From Diphasiastrum complanatum (lineage: Eukaryota; Streptophyta; Lycopodiopsida; Lycopodiales; Lycopodiaceae), in assembly GCA_029204225.1 (NCBI GenBank), contig CM055095.1, positions 54,525,612-54,589,611 of the forward strand: a DNA stretch of 64,000 nucleotides. The letters run 5' to 3'. The number at the start of each line of letters is the position of its first letter. Position 1 is the stretch's first letter. This document shows, in pieces, positions 42,070 to 55,039 of this stretch. Below the pieces are notes generated by a model. It made no database searches. It saw only the letters and a program-made list of their open reading frames with translations, and was not told where the DNA came from. Made by a program: the position numbers and the translations under genes.

Positions 42070-44390
42070 AACTCAAATGTGTTAATGAGTCTTGAGTGAC
42101 CAATGCTAAAAAAACAAATTGCATACATTATTATTATGGAGGTGCTGCTATTGCTAGTGTTACTCCTACATTCTACTACTAGTTATTACATACAATATAC
42201 ATATAGTATATGTATTGGCCAAGGCATTCGGGAAGCCAAGCTTCTTAGATGTGAGTGATCACTAGAGAGTGGATATGAGCCTACACCTTTTCGGTGGTAG
42301 TCAACAACTTTATCCAGTCACTCCACTACGATGGACTGCTCTAAAATTTAGCTCTGCCTTGTTGAAGTAAGGTAGTTCTTTCATGATTGAGCTTTACCTT
42401 TGAGCATTGTAATAAGTGTTTTTTATCTTTTCATTCTTTTGAAATGCAGTTTTGTTTTTGTTTGTTTTTTAACAATTTGATTCTTGTTTGTTTTTTAACA
42501 ATTTGATTCTTACATGAGGCAATGCTTTTCGAGACATATCAATCAAACAAAAAAATTGGTATCTAGAAGTTGATATATCAATCAACTTTTTTTTTGTATT
42601 TAAAAGCCACAAAATGCCACGTGAGCTATTGCGGGCCATCATAGTTGTAAAGCCCATGGACTTTGTGGTCATAATGGCCTAAGTAACTCTCCTTGTCTAC
42701 GTGTTGGTTGCCTCTTGCAACCTTGACCATTGATTGGGTCATCAGTCCAACAACGCTCTCATGTTGTTAAGCTACAAACACTCGTGATAGATAATTACTA
42801 CCACAAAACATAGAGTCATTTACGTGCAGGCCTAGTCATGTTCATGATTGTTATGTTGGATCATGGTTCACAATTTGGGTAATATCTATACATGATTGGA
42901 AAGCACAAGAACATTTCATTTTGAAAATGACTCCAAAATACAAATAAAAAAACAACACTTAACAATATGCCCCAACCTCTGAGGATTCCCCAGAATTTAA
43001 GAATCTGGCATTGGTGAATTGTTTACATGATTAGGAAATACATGAATATTTTGTTTTAAAAATGATTCCAAAATACAAATAAAAGATAGCATTTGGCTTA
43101 CATGTAGGAGAAACACCCTGATCCATTGGGATTCCCCAAAATTGAGAACCTGCCATTTTCTAGATTTGGAAAATTCTTGACGGCCTAGTATCTACCCTAC
43201 ATGTAATGCCAGTTGTTGTTTTCTCATTCGTATTTTGGAGTCGTCTTCAAAACAAAACACTCTTGTGCTTCCCAATCATTTACACATTTCTATGTGGACA
43301 TTTAATGAAATATTGCCACTTAAATAGTTGTCATTATGGCATAATATTTGGCTTCTTGGAGCACAAAGCCACAAGCTCATCCCTTGAAGTGCCCGATACT
43401 ATTAAATGCAATGCATATGACTTTTACTATTTTATATGTTTCAGCTTTAATATGGATCTTGAAAAGTGGTATTGATCAACCTTACCAATAAACTGATAAC
43501 ACCTCTCTATGTACATGAATCAACTCACAAATGAATTCTAAAATCATAAATAGGCCTATGTTACAATTATGTGGTCACACATGGCCCATTAATTTGGTGA
43601 TTAATGTTATAAATAGCATAATGAAATTGGTCTACCAAAATGGGTTTTAAATCATGAGCAGCCTAATAGCACATGCATACATTATGGGTTACAATGATTT
43701 GGCAACCAATTATGCACTTTGTGAGTTGACATTGTCCATAAAAGTGGTTGAATCACACATCATTAAAATGCTCGACATCCATACATAATCACTTCAAATA
43801 TCCTATTTTTTAAAGGGAAGATGTCCTATTAGGGGGTTTGCCCGTTCACATTGACAACCTTCATGGGACAAGGATAGTCTCATCCTTCGGATCTTGAGAG
43901 TTCTTTGTTCATCATCATCAAACACAAATGGATAGACCAATTGCATCCTCAACAATTGCTCACTTGCTTCACAAATTGGTAACATGATATCATATAGCTC
44001 CTATGGACTAGCCAATCACGTCTTAAGCCAACCCAAAGGCTTCTCAAAAGTCCTCAAATCAATAGTAATGCCTACCAATAGGCTATCCAATCACTTCCAT
44101 GGAGTTAGAAGTCAAACTTGATTTGACATACATTTTATAAGCTTCAAATGTGATATTGTAATTAGTGTGCAATTAATTAGATTTGTTTTATTCAGTTGTG
44201 AATGAGACATGGCCCATCATTGACTTATCAGTTGAGTCCCATAGCCAATTACTTAAGTTAGCTGAGCAGCCACACATAGTACATAGAAAAATTAATTGTA
44301 TAGTGTTTCTACAATACTTGCTATATCAAGAACATGTCTCAAGCTTGTCGGTCAAATTTGGCCATATTGTTTGGTAGGTGGTAGGCCAAT
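42070..44390. other. No gene seen; a local duplication at 42.9-43.2 kb
   Basis: About 42890-43020 and 43020-43160 are diverged copies: both contain TCCAAAATACAAATAAAA preceded by CATTTTGTTTTAAAAATG-like sequence and followed by GGATTCCCCA. Other frames, such as 43206-43475, are not recognisable. Confidence 0.5.
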
Positions 44391-44570
44391 TTTAGGACAC
44401 TTGTCTTTTTAGAAAGTTTGTGAATACTCTATATGTACAGTTTCTCTTATAATACAATTAACTTTTGTTGTGCCATCTATGAGAGCTTGAGAGGTGTGGC
44501 TATGATGATTGTGTGATGTTATCTGTATACTACACTAAATTCTTACATAGATTTAACTTGGTATCAGAGT
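44390..44570 (+). mobile_element. Probable copia LTR end with primer-binding site
   Basis: TTGGTATCAGAGTTG at 44553-44567 is an initiator tRNA-Met primer site on the plus strand, preceded by TTACATAGATTTAAC as an LTR end. The upstream 160 bp has TATA-like CTTATAATAC. The LTR start was not determined. The next sequence is a copia gag on the opposite strand, so this belongs to a different insertion. Confidence 0.45.
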
Positions 44571-44759
44571 TGTAGGGTGTTACAGGTATGCACGATCTAG
44601 TGGAGCCATCGTCGGCATTTTTCACCAGGAGAAATGGCATGAGAAGCATCTCTGGAGAATGGACACTGTGCGGGTGTAAGTGGTCTAAATGGTAGGAATC
44701 AACAAAGTTCCTTCAATCTAGGCTTCAAGGAAGAGTTCTTGAATCTCTTGAAGCATTCA

Positions 44760-45876
44760 AAGGTTAAGATTTTTGCTTAATGAACATGACTGTAGACCAT
44801 CTAGAATAATCATCTATAAAAGTGATAAAGTAGATTGCATCTCCTAAGGACGGGTAGATGAATTGATCTCTGCCATAAGCTACATACTCGATAAACCATT
44901 CCTTGCGAGAGGTCATGTGTTGGGTAGCGTCGCTATCCAAGTATCAACTATCACAGTCTTCATTGTTGTTGTTGTAGTCCACTAACAAATGTGTATCTTG
45001 CTCCTTGAATTCCACCACGTTGGAGGAGTCTAGTTGCTGTTGTTGTTGCTTCTTCGCCTCGTTGTAGATCCAGATACGACTCTCCTTGATGTCATGATTG
45101 GCTCTCTTGCAATATCTGCAAAAAAGCTTCTTTCGCGATCCACTATTCTCACCTTGAGTGTGAGGCTTTTGTTGTTGCTGCTACACTTGATTTTTTCCCT
45201 TGGAGTAGTCTTTCTTCTTGGGGTATAGAGCCATGGATTTGTCTTTGATAGACAGGCTGCTAGTCTTTCTCTGTATTTCTTCTTGAAGTAGATGACCGAT
45301 CACCTTCTGAAGAGTGAGGTCGGGTTGTGTGGAGATCATCACCACAAAGTGTTCATATGACTTTGGAAGAGAAGAAAGCAAGGTCATAATGGCATTATCA
45401 TCTTGAATAGAACATCCTACAGCTGATAACTGATCCAATAAAGACTTGAAGTTGTTGATGTGAGAAGTGATGGTAGTAGAATCAAACATGCTGAGAGTAA
45501 AGAGCTTCCTTCTAAGATGTAATCTAGTAGTTACATCATGAGTATCATAGAGATTTAATAACAAATCTTATGCATCCTTAGAGGTTTTGCATGTGGTAAA
45601 ATGGGATATTTGGGAGTCGGCCAGATTGAGTGTGATACATGCTAAGGCCTTCTGATCTTTGATCTTCCATGCCTTTGCTTGATCACAATCTTCTGGTTTC
45701 TGGTTAGCACCTTCTACTACATTCCAAATATCTCTATCTATCAACATCATCCGGAGTTTTAACTTCCAGATGTAGAAGTTAGAACCATTGTACTTGTCAA
45801 TTATTCTAGCCTCATTGGATGATGACAAAGAGTTACCTATATGAGACATACTAATAGTAACACACATAGAACACAC
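44760..45876 (-). pseudogene. Ty1/copia gag and protease start, decayed
   Basis: Gag of the UBN2 type: YNGSNFYIWKLKLRMMLIDR, KAWKIKDQKALACITLNL, then after one in-frame stop (TGG to TAA at about 45566) DLLLNLYDTHDVTTRLHL, LFTLSMFDSTTITSHI and LTLQKVIGHLLQEE. A degenerate zinc knuckle CRYCKRANHDIKES follows near 45110, then LDSDATQHMTSRKEW near 44950, where the protease Asp-Ser-Gly reads DSD. A small integrase piece (FITFIDDYSRW) near 44820 is joined directly, showing an internal deletion. The start is close to the PBS at 45903-45914. Confidence 0.83.
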
Positions 45877-45902
45877 TTAATCTCTCGGTTTATATGAGCT
45901 AT

Positions 45903-45914
45903 GCTTTGATACCA
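45903..45914 (-). promoter_or_regulatory. Copia primer-binding site
   Basis: The minus strand reads TGGTATCAAAGC, one mismatch from the tRNA-Met complement, three bases after the LTR end CCCCATCA. Confidence 0.7.
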
Positions 45915-45917
45915 ATC

Positions 45918-46518
45918 TGATGGGGCAAGGGAGATGGAAGAATACGAATGGAGAAGAGAGCAAGAATATTGCGGAACAGCTCTCCCATTACAATCAGTTG
46001 CTAAGTGCAAAAATAGTCTAATAGAAAGCTTATGCAAAATACAATCACAACTTTAAGTGTTCTTAATTGCCCAACATGATCTTAAAATTAATTCATACTC
46101 ATAAAATAGGAGTACAGTCCACCGAAGAAATTAGAGATCGTGTGTGTGTGGTATTACTGAAAAATGGATTCAATGTGAAGTTTAGTTCTCAAATAGATGG
46201 AAAAAGCAGTATGATATCGTGAGTTTCTTACGCGTCAAAGACAGCCATCGTCTGATCAGAAATTGAGGAGTCATAGACGTCCATGTTCACACTGAAGAAC
46301 AACAATGATAGTTACGATCAGAATGGCGGCGTAACTGGGAGGCTCAAAATCAGATGTCTCATATGGACGGAGTGTCTCAAATAATTTGTGCTGGGATGAT
46401 CTATTTATAGATTGCATCCATGTATTAACTACATTAAATGTTTGTCACCTAATTAGGCAAGTCGTTGTACTTGGAAATATATGGCTTTTGTGACAACCGT
46501 ACATAGTATATACTGTCA
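45918..46518 (-). mobile_element. 5' LTR of the minus-strand copia element
   Basis: Lies upstream of the PBS and gag. It contains CTATAAATAG on the minus strand at 46401-46410, a strong TATA box. The outer edge is uncertain; TGACAGTATA at 46518 is proposed because TGA...TCA then forms short inverted ends. Confidence 0.5.
46401..46410 (-). promoter_or_regulatory. TATA box of copia LTR
   Basis: CTATAAATAG on the minus strand, about 490 bp upstream of the PBS; the expected transcription start is about 30 bp downstream, near 46370. Confidence 0.55.
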
Positions 46519-46749
46519 ACCCATAGGGAATATTGATGTGAATGAGGTCTTCGCAAATTCTCACTTCACATTTTACGGGAATATAGGGAAGTGGCTGGGA
46601 ATATTCCTCGTGCAAAATAAACAACCTTCAACATTTTTCTCTTTCTTCGGGATTTTGCGAAAAAGTCGAAGGTGCCCTTAAAATGACGAAGTTGCCTTTA
46701 AAACAGTTTAACTCATGAAAATAGAGGACCTTTAGGAATTTTCTCTCTC

Positions 46750-46844
46750 TTTGCATTTTTTGAAAAAATGCAAAAATGCCGAAGGTGGTAAAAACAACTT
46801 AACTTTTGAACTATGCAAGTTTTGCATTTCGAGAAAATGCAAAA
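46750..46844. repeat. Two hairpins sharing a TTTGCATTT stem
   Basis: 46750-46774: TTTGCATTTTTT and its inverse around a single G. 46820-46844: TTTTGCATTT and AAATGCAAAA around five bases. Both stems share TTTGCATTT. The surrounding 46519-47050 is otherwise featureless. Confidence 0.7.
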
Positions 46845-47050
46845 AAGGTGACACTATAAAAAAACATAGTTCATTTCTGCAGACTGTCACGACACTTACA
46901 GTATTTCTGTAGAATGTCGCAAAAGTAGAGTATTTCTGCAGATTTGTTCTAAATGCAAGTTTGTAGAAGTCCTTGAAGATGGCCAAATCTTCAATGACTT
47001 CAAGTTATTAAACTTAACATCGAAACTTTAATTTATGACATGATTGGTTA

Positions 47051-49158
47051 AGTTGCGAATAGAGCCACGGCTGATCTAGAGCTAAGCTATGAAAGCAGCA
47101 CATAAGCAAGACTTAGCCCTAGAAAGCAGGAAAGAGAGAAATTAAGGAGACTAAAAAGAGATATCAATATCATTAGCTGAATAACAAATGACATAGTTTT
47201 CCTACTTATAGCCAAGAGGAACCCCTAAAAGGAAGCTTCCGGTGGCTAGGGCCCAACTGGGAGGGATAATAGTGCACCCTCCAAGAAGGCCCCCACTCTC
47301 CAGTCATATGTCCAAATGGCCTAATAATGAATAATAAGGCCAAAGGCCAACCATATAGTCTAAGTGTCACTAATGAATAAAAAAGGCCCAAGGCCTACTT
47401 ATGCATAAAGTAAAATAAATGTAAATGGACGCAGCGAATGTAATGAGCCAAGTCCATAACTCTCCCCGACACAAAAAAAAAAAAAAAAAGACCCAACTGC
47501 TGAAAAAAAACTAGATCAAACAGTAGCAAGGCCTGATGCATCAACAACTAGAGCAACATCTGATGTAGAGGAATCAACAAGTACAACAAGAGCACGATCT
47601 TGATTTGCAAGTGATGGTGTATGATAAAAGACATCAATAGGCTCCCATGTGGCCTCCTCAAAAGGACGACCATCCAACTGGACCAAAAACTAAATTTGTC
47701 GGCAGCATCAACTATCGTGAAGGCAAACCTGGTGAATGGCAAGGGAACAGCTCAGGAATAACATCATGGTGACGAAGGGAACATCTCGACCGCGTCATCT
47801 GAAACCAAGCAATATGGAACAACCAGGAATGCCAAGGAACCAGAAGAAGATCAAGCAGAAACCAAGAATGCCAAGGTATCCGTAATGCCCAAGATAGTAG
47901 AGGATCAGCCCAAAAGATAGGGACATCATACCAAGGTATCCAAAAAGCCCGAGAAGGTAGAATCTCATCAGCAACGGGAAGCCAATAAGGAAACTAGAAA
48001 AGAGATGGACACTCATTGCGAATAGTTGCATCATACACATAACCATCAACCATATGTGCAAACTCAGTGATATAGGTGCTCCAAGAAAAGATAGCAGCAT
48101 CGGAAGACCAGCACCAAGGAGTAGGAACATAAGCAGGATGACAAACATGTTGTAATAGCATGGAAAAGCAAGCGATATGCCAGGGAACATGGATAATAAA
48201 GAGATCATCCTGACAAAGGATAGCTAAAATGGAGAAATGTGCAGCAGCATGGTCAAAAGCCCAAGGTGTCCATAAGGCCCATGAATGAAAAGTAGCAATG
48301 GCATACACGGTACCTTCAAGGCTCCTATCACGAGAAGAGCAGCATGCCAAAAGCTCCAAAAGGTCCAAGAAATCAATGCATCATAAAAAAAGACATGATG
48401 CATAAAAACAATAGCAACAAATCTAGAAATAGTAGAGGACTCAACTGAAAAACTGTAGCCAAAAAACTAATCCAGAAAGACTCATATGGACATACCAATC
48501 CATCATAGGATACAACAAAAACGGATGGAGAATCGGATGACCCATCAAAACTGGCCGCAAGTGTAATCCCAAAGTACACACCAGGCACACAAGTGAGGAA
48601 TACAAGAAATGCACTAGAACAAGGAACAAGAACCCCAACATCAGTAGCAAGCATCGGATCAATATCTACGTGTAGCTGGGAATGAGTATCAAAGCACATA
48701 TGAGCAATACTGAAGTATATGGTGGCGACATCTCCAAAAGCTATCCAAGAGAGGAGAAGGAACTCTCTCAAGGTACTCTGATGGTCTTAGAAAACCAGAA
48801 CAAATTGGCAACTCAGCATTGGAGACCAAGCGATATGGAACAACCTGAAATGACGGGGAATCTGAAGATCACCTGGACAAACAATAGCTGGAAAGGAGGC
48901 AATAACCCAAGCCATCAAGATATGCCAAACCTGACAATGAGCAACAATCCAAGGAACAGATAGAGAGACACATGTATAATCATAGAGATATCCACACCAT
49001 AGGCAATCAGTAATATGGAAAAACCAGCACCAATCAACAGGTCCAAATGGAAACCAAGCTATACATAATAACCACGAATGCCATATATCCATAGCATCAG
49101 CATGGACTGCAACAAACCTATATGTAGAGAAAAAAGGAGACAGAAGGATGCCCGTATA
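47051..49158 (-). mobile_element. Truncated second copy of the non-autonomous LTR element
   Basis: 3' LTR at 47051-47461 (411 bp, AGTTGCGAAT to GTCCATAACT), followed by internal sequence matching 9552-11350 of the first copy, including the GACACAAAAAA stretch and GGTATCCAAAAAGCCCGAG. There is a deletion near 49095 between CCATATATCCATAG and CATCAGCATGGACTG. The match ends at GATGCCCGTATA (49158), where copia sequence begins. The retropepsin ORF, PBS and 5' LTR are lost. Confidence 0.88.
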
Positions 49159-50115
49159 TCCTTAGTGGAAATGATCATGATGCTATACAAGAAATGAAAC
49201 TAGCATTGTTTAAAGAGTTTAAGATGGTGGATCTTGGTAATCTTCATTTCATATTAGGAATAGAAGTTTCAAGAGGAAAGGATTTGAGTTTTATTTGTCA
49301 ATCCAAATATGCTTCTTCTATTTTAGAAAAGTTTGAAATGAAAGATTGTAAAGGAGTAGAAACTCCTATGGAGCAAAATGTAAAAGTTTCTAATAGTGAT
49401 GATGAAGCATCCTTTGAGGACATCACACTATATAGAAGACTTGTAGGCTCCTTGATCTATCTTCCTATAACTAGGCCTGATCTAAGCTATAGTGTGGGTA
49501 AACTAAGCCAATCCATGCAAAATCCATTGGTTTTTCATTGGAAAATGCAAAAAGGGTGTTGAAGTACATCTCGGCCATCAAGAGCTTTGGCATTTTATAT
49601 GGTGGATCTAATCTTGCCTTAAGGGCATACTCGGATGCTGATTTTGCAGGTGATAAGGTGGATAGGAGGTCCAGAGGTGCTTTTGTTACCTTCCTTTGCA
49701 ATGGCATAGTGTCTTAGCTTTCCAAAAAGCAAGATACTATTTCTCTATCTTCAACTGAATCAGAATACAAGGCACTAACATCCACAACAAAGGAGATCTT
49801 ATGGTTGAAGAGGCTTTTGGTGGAGTTGCAAGTCATGGAGGCCAAGGAGCAGCCAATAATATATTGTGACAACCAATTAAGCCAAGCATTAGCAACCAAT
49901 CCCACATTCCATGCAAGGAGCAAGCACATAGAGATTGCTCACCATTTTGTGAGGAAAAAAGTTCAAGCAAAGGAGATCAAGCTACATCATGTGTCTTCTT
50001 CAGATTGCCTTGCTAATCTACTCACCAAAGCCTTGCCAAAGGCTTCATTTATCAAGTTAAGATCAACTTTAGGAGTGGTAGATAGATGTACTATAATTGT
50101 ATCATGTAAAAATTG
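49159..50115 (+). pseudogene. Ty1/copia RT C-terminus and RNase H, decayed
   Basis: RT: MVDLGNLHFILGIEVSRGKD, SKYASSILEKFEMKDCKGVE, then ITRPDLSYSVGKLSQSMQNP. A one-base shift near 49552 follows, then RNase H: LRAYSDADFAGDKVDRRSRG, a TAG where TGG is expected (VSWLSKKQ) near 49718, SLSSTESEYKAL, IIYCDNQLSQALATNPTFHA, RSKHIEIAHHFVR, and the closing LTKALPKASFIKLRSTLGV. The 5' two thirds of the element is missing; it starts directly at the junction with the other LTR element. Confidence 0.9.
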
Positions 50116-50120
50116 AGGAG

Positions 50121-50436
50121 TGTTAGAATTTAGCAATTTTCACAGGGTTTTTGATGTATCATCTACGTGGATCCACATGTGTGAGGACCTGTACACACGT
50201 GTGAAATGACACTTGTAATATTCAGATCCATTTTGATTAGATTTCATTTGAGTCAAATATGACATCTCCTAAATTATAGGAGTGATTGTCAAGTAGAAGC
50301 TAGATTTGGAAGCTAGTCTTGATATAGATCAAGATCCCAAGCTACCAAACACTCTTTGTGATTATTTGTAGATCAAATTCAGTTCTTTACTCTAAATTTT
50401 GACATTTTATACTTGTGCATATATGCATTTATCACA
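50121..50436 (+). mobile_element. Copia 3' LTR
   Basis: Begins TGTTAGAATTTAGC directly after the polypurine-like AATTGAGGAG and ends near ATTTATCACA. The right edge is inferred from where CACTA coding sequence starts. There is no second LTR for comparison. Confidence 0.6.
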
Positions 50437-53400
50437 ACGAGATGAATTACATTCAGATCAGTCTAGCGATGAAGACACTACTCAAGTTAACAGGGTAAGT
50501 AATAAACATGCATGTTTTCTTGTTCATAAATACTTTGTTATTATAAACTATTGTGCTAAAGTGACATGTACTTGATTTTTGTTTCTCGTAGAAAAATATT
50601 TTTCAAACTAAAATATGGTGCACATGCCTCGAGTGTGATGGACAAAAGATGCGTGAAAGATGCATTGTTGAAAATCATTTGTGGAAGTTTGGACGAAAAG
50701 AAGAAGATCAACCATCAAATTTGGAAGACGTTGAGGTTTGTTAACTTTATATGATTGTTTTTTTTATTATAATCTTCGTCAATCTATATATGGCACTTAT
50801 GGAATTTGTTTCATGTGTGTAGCCAATACATCGAACAGTTGATCCATCCGTGTTTAGTTACAATCAACGTCAAGTTTTGATAGACTTGAGAAAACAAAAA
50901 TTGAAACAAATTAAAGAGGCAAACACAATTGAAAAAAAGAGTAATCAACTTGATTCTAATGATTATGATGATGAGGTACAATATGATGAAGCAATGCACA
51001 ACATGTTTGAATCTTATTTTGAAACAAATGAGAATGATGATATGCATGTATCTTCCAATGAAAACGGAGATCACGAACAATTTGAGATGGATAAAGATGA
51101 GATTTTATTGCGCAAGGAGACATACACTCCTCTATATCCTGGAGCATCCATTTCAAGACTAGCTATGTCAATTCTTATTCTAAACCTTCAAGCAACATAC
51201 AAATGGAGTGATCGTAGCGTGACATCTTTATTCGGGTACTTAACGCATAACACAACTATTGTACTTTATAGCATTTACATTAACTTGTTAATTTTTTTTT
51301 TCTAACAACTCACATTACTCTTTTTTTAGGTTGTTGCATCAAATACTTCCAAAAGAAAATGTGATACCTAAAACACGAAAAGAAACACGAAAGATGATGA
51401 CCGTGCTTGGAATGGATTACGACACAATACATGCATGTCTAGAAGACCATGTTCTATATAGAGGTGAGCATTCAGAAAAGCTTCAATGTCCAATGTGTAA
51501 CGCTTCACGTTTTCGAGATGACATACAAGGGGATAAAGTGCCACGAAAAGTGTTACGACATTTTTCAATTATCCCACAATTGCAACATTTATTTCGATGT
51601 AGATCTTTGGCACAACTAATGGATTGGCATGTCAAAAAGCGATCTACGGATGATGTGATGCGAGTATCAAGTGATTCACCTACATGAAAACATATTGAAG
51701 ACCAATGGCCCGAGTTTGAAAACGAATCTCGTAATTTGAGATTTGGCCTTGCTATGGATGGCATAAATCCTTATAGCGTTCAAGTGTCAACTTGGTCCAC
51801 ATGGCCAGTTGTGCTCATTAATAATAACATACCTCCATGGTTGAGTATTAAAACAGGACACTTGTTATTGGCTTTATTGATTTCAGGAAAGTACAAGGCC
51901 AAGAACATGGATGTGTATCTTGTACCTTTGGTCGATGAATTGTGCATTCTTTGGAATGGTATTCACGCTTATGACATCTCGAGACCTTTACAACAAAGGA
52001 ACTTCATTGTTCGTGGAATTCTAATGTGGACGATGCATGACTACCTCGATTTAAGCGAATGTTCAGGTATCTATATAGTGAATCTAATCCGTTTTAGGGC
52101 TTAACATTTGAGTATATTTAACTAAGCTTATGTTTAATTTGGTTTATGAACTATGCAGGTTTAACCGCATCGGGTTACAATGCATGTTATATTTGTGGAC
52201 CACTTTTGGAGGGTCGACATAGCACAAATATGTTAAAAAAAGTGGTATACGAAAATCATCACAAATACTTGCCGCCTGATTGTCCTTTTAAAAGGTTGAA
52301 TAGGTGATTTTTTGGAGGGCGAGGAGATAATCCTCTAGCTACACCACCACCCCCACGCATGGGAGTAGCGGAATGGCATGGTGAATGGCTTAAACATCAC
52401 GACATTAATTTTTTATGGAATGAATCCATTGATGGTATGAAACGGTTGTCTATTTTTCATAGATTACCCTATTAGAGGACTTTATTGATAAACCATCTAT
52501 TGGATCCTATGCACATATTCAAAAACGTTGGTGAATCCTTATGGAACCACATCATTGGCATAAAAGACAACTCCGCAGCTCGTAAAGATCTACAAGCGGC
52601 CGATGTAAAAAGACCGTATTGGATTCAATACACCGAAGGTGGAGATGAGATTCTACCTAGCGTCTGTGGATTCTTACAAAAGAGCAACTTTCATATGTTA
52701 AACATGTCATAAAACAAATGAGAACTCCAACAGACTATGCACATTCTTTATACAAATCATTTACCAAAAATGGTAAATTAAGTGGATTGAAATCGCATGA
52801 TTTGCATAAAATGTTGCAATTCATACTTCCACTTTCTATTCAAGGTCTCTTCAATGATGACGTACAAAATATGCTTTACAATTTGTCATCGATGATTAGG
52901 TTTGTATATTTTTTAAAGCACTTGTATAAATATGTGTTATTTCAATATTTTTATATGTTAAACAACCTAATGTACTATCAATCTTGTAGGTGGATTTTCT
53001 CAAAAGAAATAAAAAATATTGAATTGGATTCCATGAACAAATGATCGAAATGGTATGTTTGTTGGAAAGAGATTTTCCAACTTCCTTTTTGGATATACAA
53101 GTTCATCTTCTAGTGCATTTGGTCGAAGAAGTATCAATTGCAGGACCTGTACACACGAGATGGATGTTCTACTCTTTGAGCGCTTTATGAAAGTTTTGAA
53201 GGGCTTTGTGAGACAAAAGGCAAGGCCAGAAGGTAGCATTGCAGAAAGTTGGCTTGTACAGGAATCTTTGTTTTATATCACCAAAATAATCTCACAATTG
53301 CATCCTGCAAGTCCAAAAATGTGGTGTGAAGAAGAAGATGAACGTGTTAAGTACCACAAGGAAATGGTGTGCAAAAGAGACTTTCACCTCAATTAAAAGA

Positions 53401-53964
53401 GAAAATTGACACATTCATATTATATAATTGTGGACAAATGGAAAAGTGGATTTCAAGGTATGAAGAAGCCAAAAAGAAACAAAACATAACATTGAAATGA
53501 AGAAGAAATATCAATCGAAGAAGAAGGAGGGCGTTGGAGAACGACGAACCTTTGGAGCCTTTACCTTCAAAATGCTCTCATGAATTAGAATGAAAATCTG
53601 CTCATGGATTTGGATGGAAGGTTAGTGTAATATTGTTTTTGGGAAGTTTTGTTTTTGTACTTCTCAATATATGAATAGTATTTCTAATTACACACATTTG
53701 TTTTTTTTGTGTGTTTTAGTATACATCATACACTGCCATGTGGGCATATGGACACCATTACCATGTTGAGAGAGTTTACAACAAGCGACGTACATATGAT
53801 TGTGGTCTAATGGCCAACTTTCAACAAGAGAGTCGTTCTAGTGCGAGGGACCCTAATGTCATTTCGGGTGACCTAGACTATGTCGGCATCCTGAAACGTG
53901 ATTCATGTTTTGCTCGAAAGTTGGTGATGCATGTGTTTGTTAAATGGAAACACCTGAATTCATA
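50437..53964 (+). pseudogene. CACTA (En/Spm) TNP2-like transposase, decayed
   Basis: Exons with GT-AG borders: to 50494; 50592-50735 (transposase-associated domain, CTCLECDGQKM and VENHLWKFG); 50823-51235 (TYTPLYPGASISRLAMSIL); 51330-52066 (LPKENVIPKTRKETRKMM, LQCPMCNASRF, VLRHFSIIPQLQHLFRC, then the catalytic-core start FGLAMDGINPYSVQVSTWS); 52159 onward (ASGYNACYICG, then LLDPMHIFKNVGESLWNHI). A DUF4218-like part follows (GLKSHDLHKMLQFILPLSI, VEEVSIAGPVHTRWM, RPEGSIAESWLVQE), then a DUF4216-like end (GDLDYVGILKRDSC, to 53964). In-frame stops, for example a TGA at 51684 and a TGA at 52303, show inactivity. The left side is cut by the copia LTR; no CACTA terminal repeat was located. Confidence 0.88.
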
Positions 53965-55039
53965 ATGCCCTACAAGCCTTTCCATTTCAAAAGACATTTT
54001 ATTTGTGCTTCATTTGAATGTGATATAGCCACTACCCATATCAACCATAGAGAAGCATCAAGTTATACCCCTTAAAATGTCATGATAGTAACTTTAGAGA
54101 GCATATAGATTGTCATAATTTATTTTGATTGTACTCTTGAACCTCGTGCTCTTTCCTATCATTGGGTTATAGGAGGGATGTGACAAACATGTCTTTTTTG
54201 GCAAGGATCCAAAAAAGAGTCAAGCATTCATAGGAAAATTGTTCACTAATAGCAAGTTGCCATAATATGTATGAGCTTCTTATAAGATCATATGGTCGTT
54301 ATTGCATAGAGAAAGTAAAAACTCCAACGTCTTGCTACAAGGAGTTGCAACTTCTAAGGTAGTCATGAGGACAAGATGATTAACAAGTGAGTTCTCAGGT
54401 TCTCTCCAAAAGAGATGAGCACACACACACACACAAATAGAAGAATATATTGCGTGGAAATCACATTCGGGCCCTTGATGCTTCCGAAACCATGTGGTTT
54501 TCGGCCAGTGAATCCTGTCAGAAACGACCTGGTTTCAGGTGGTCTTTTTGGGGCCAGAGCTTCATTTGGGCGCTTGCTCGTCTTCACAAATTATTGTTGT
54601 GCATCTCGTCGCCTGCTCGTGCTCATGTTCTATTGAGATTTTTCCTGCTTGTTACTGCCCACGTTAAAGACCATAGCCTGCTCTGAGATGTGAGAAAGGG
54701 AGTTGCAAATTAGACCATCTCCACTCCTCACGTTCATGGTCCTGTTCTTATGTTCTCATGTTCTTCTATAAATCAGCTGCTCCTGCAACAACAACCTACA
54801 GATTTCTTTTTTTAAACACCTCTCTCTTTTTCCTCCAAAAATGAATACGAAATTGAGGTTCCATCGATCATTCATTCAGGTCCGAAAAACCACGACGCTT
54901 TTAACATAAAAAGAGAGAAGGGGATCACTCAGGTTCTTCAGATAGTAGTAATGAGAACCTAGTATGAGTTCTCGTGATATATATGTCTATCTATATATAA
55001 AAAAAAAGAGGGAGGGGGGGTATGGGCCTGAGAAGGGGA
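53965..55039. other. Spacer, no gene seen
   Basis: Contains a short (AC)n run at 54419-54437. The CACTA 3' end should lie here but could not be identified. Immediately downstream of the VQ gene stop on the minus strand; its 3' UTR is probably within 54800-55039. Confidence 0.45.

Noticed and set aside
54000-54060. CACTACCC near 54030 as a CACTA terminal repeat
   Set aside because: No matching inverse terminus or subterminal repeats nearby; the match is only the short word CACTA.
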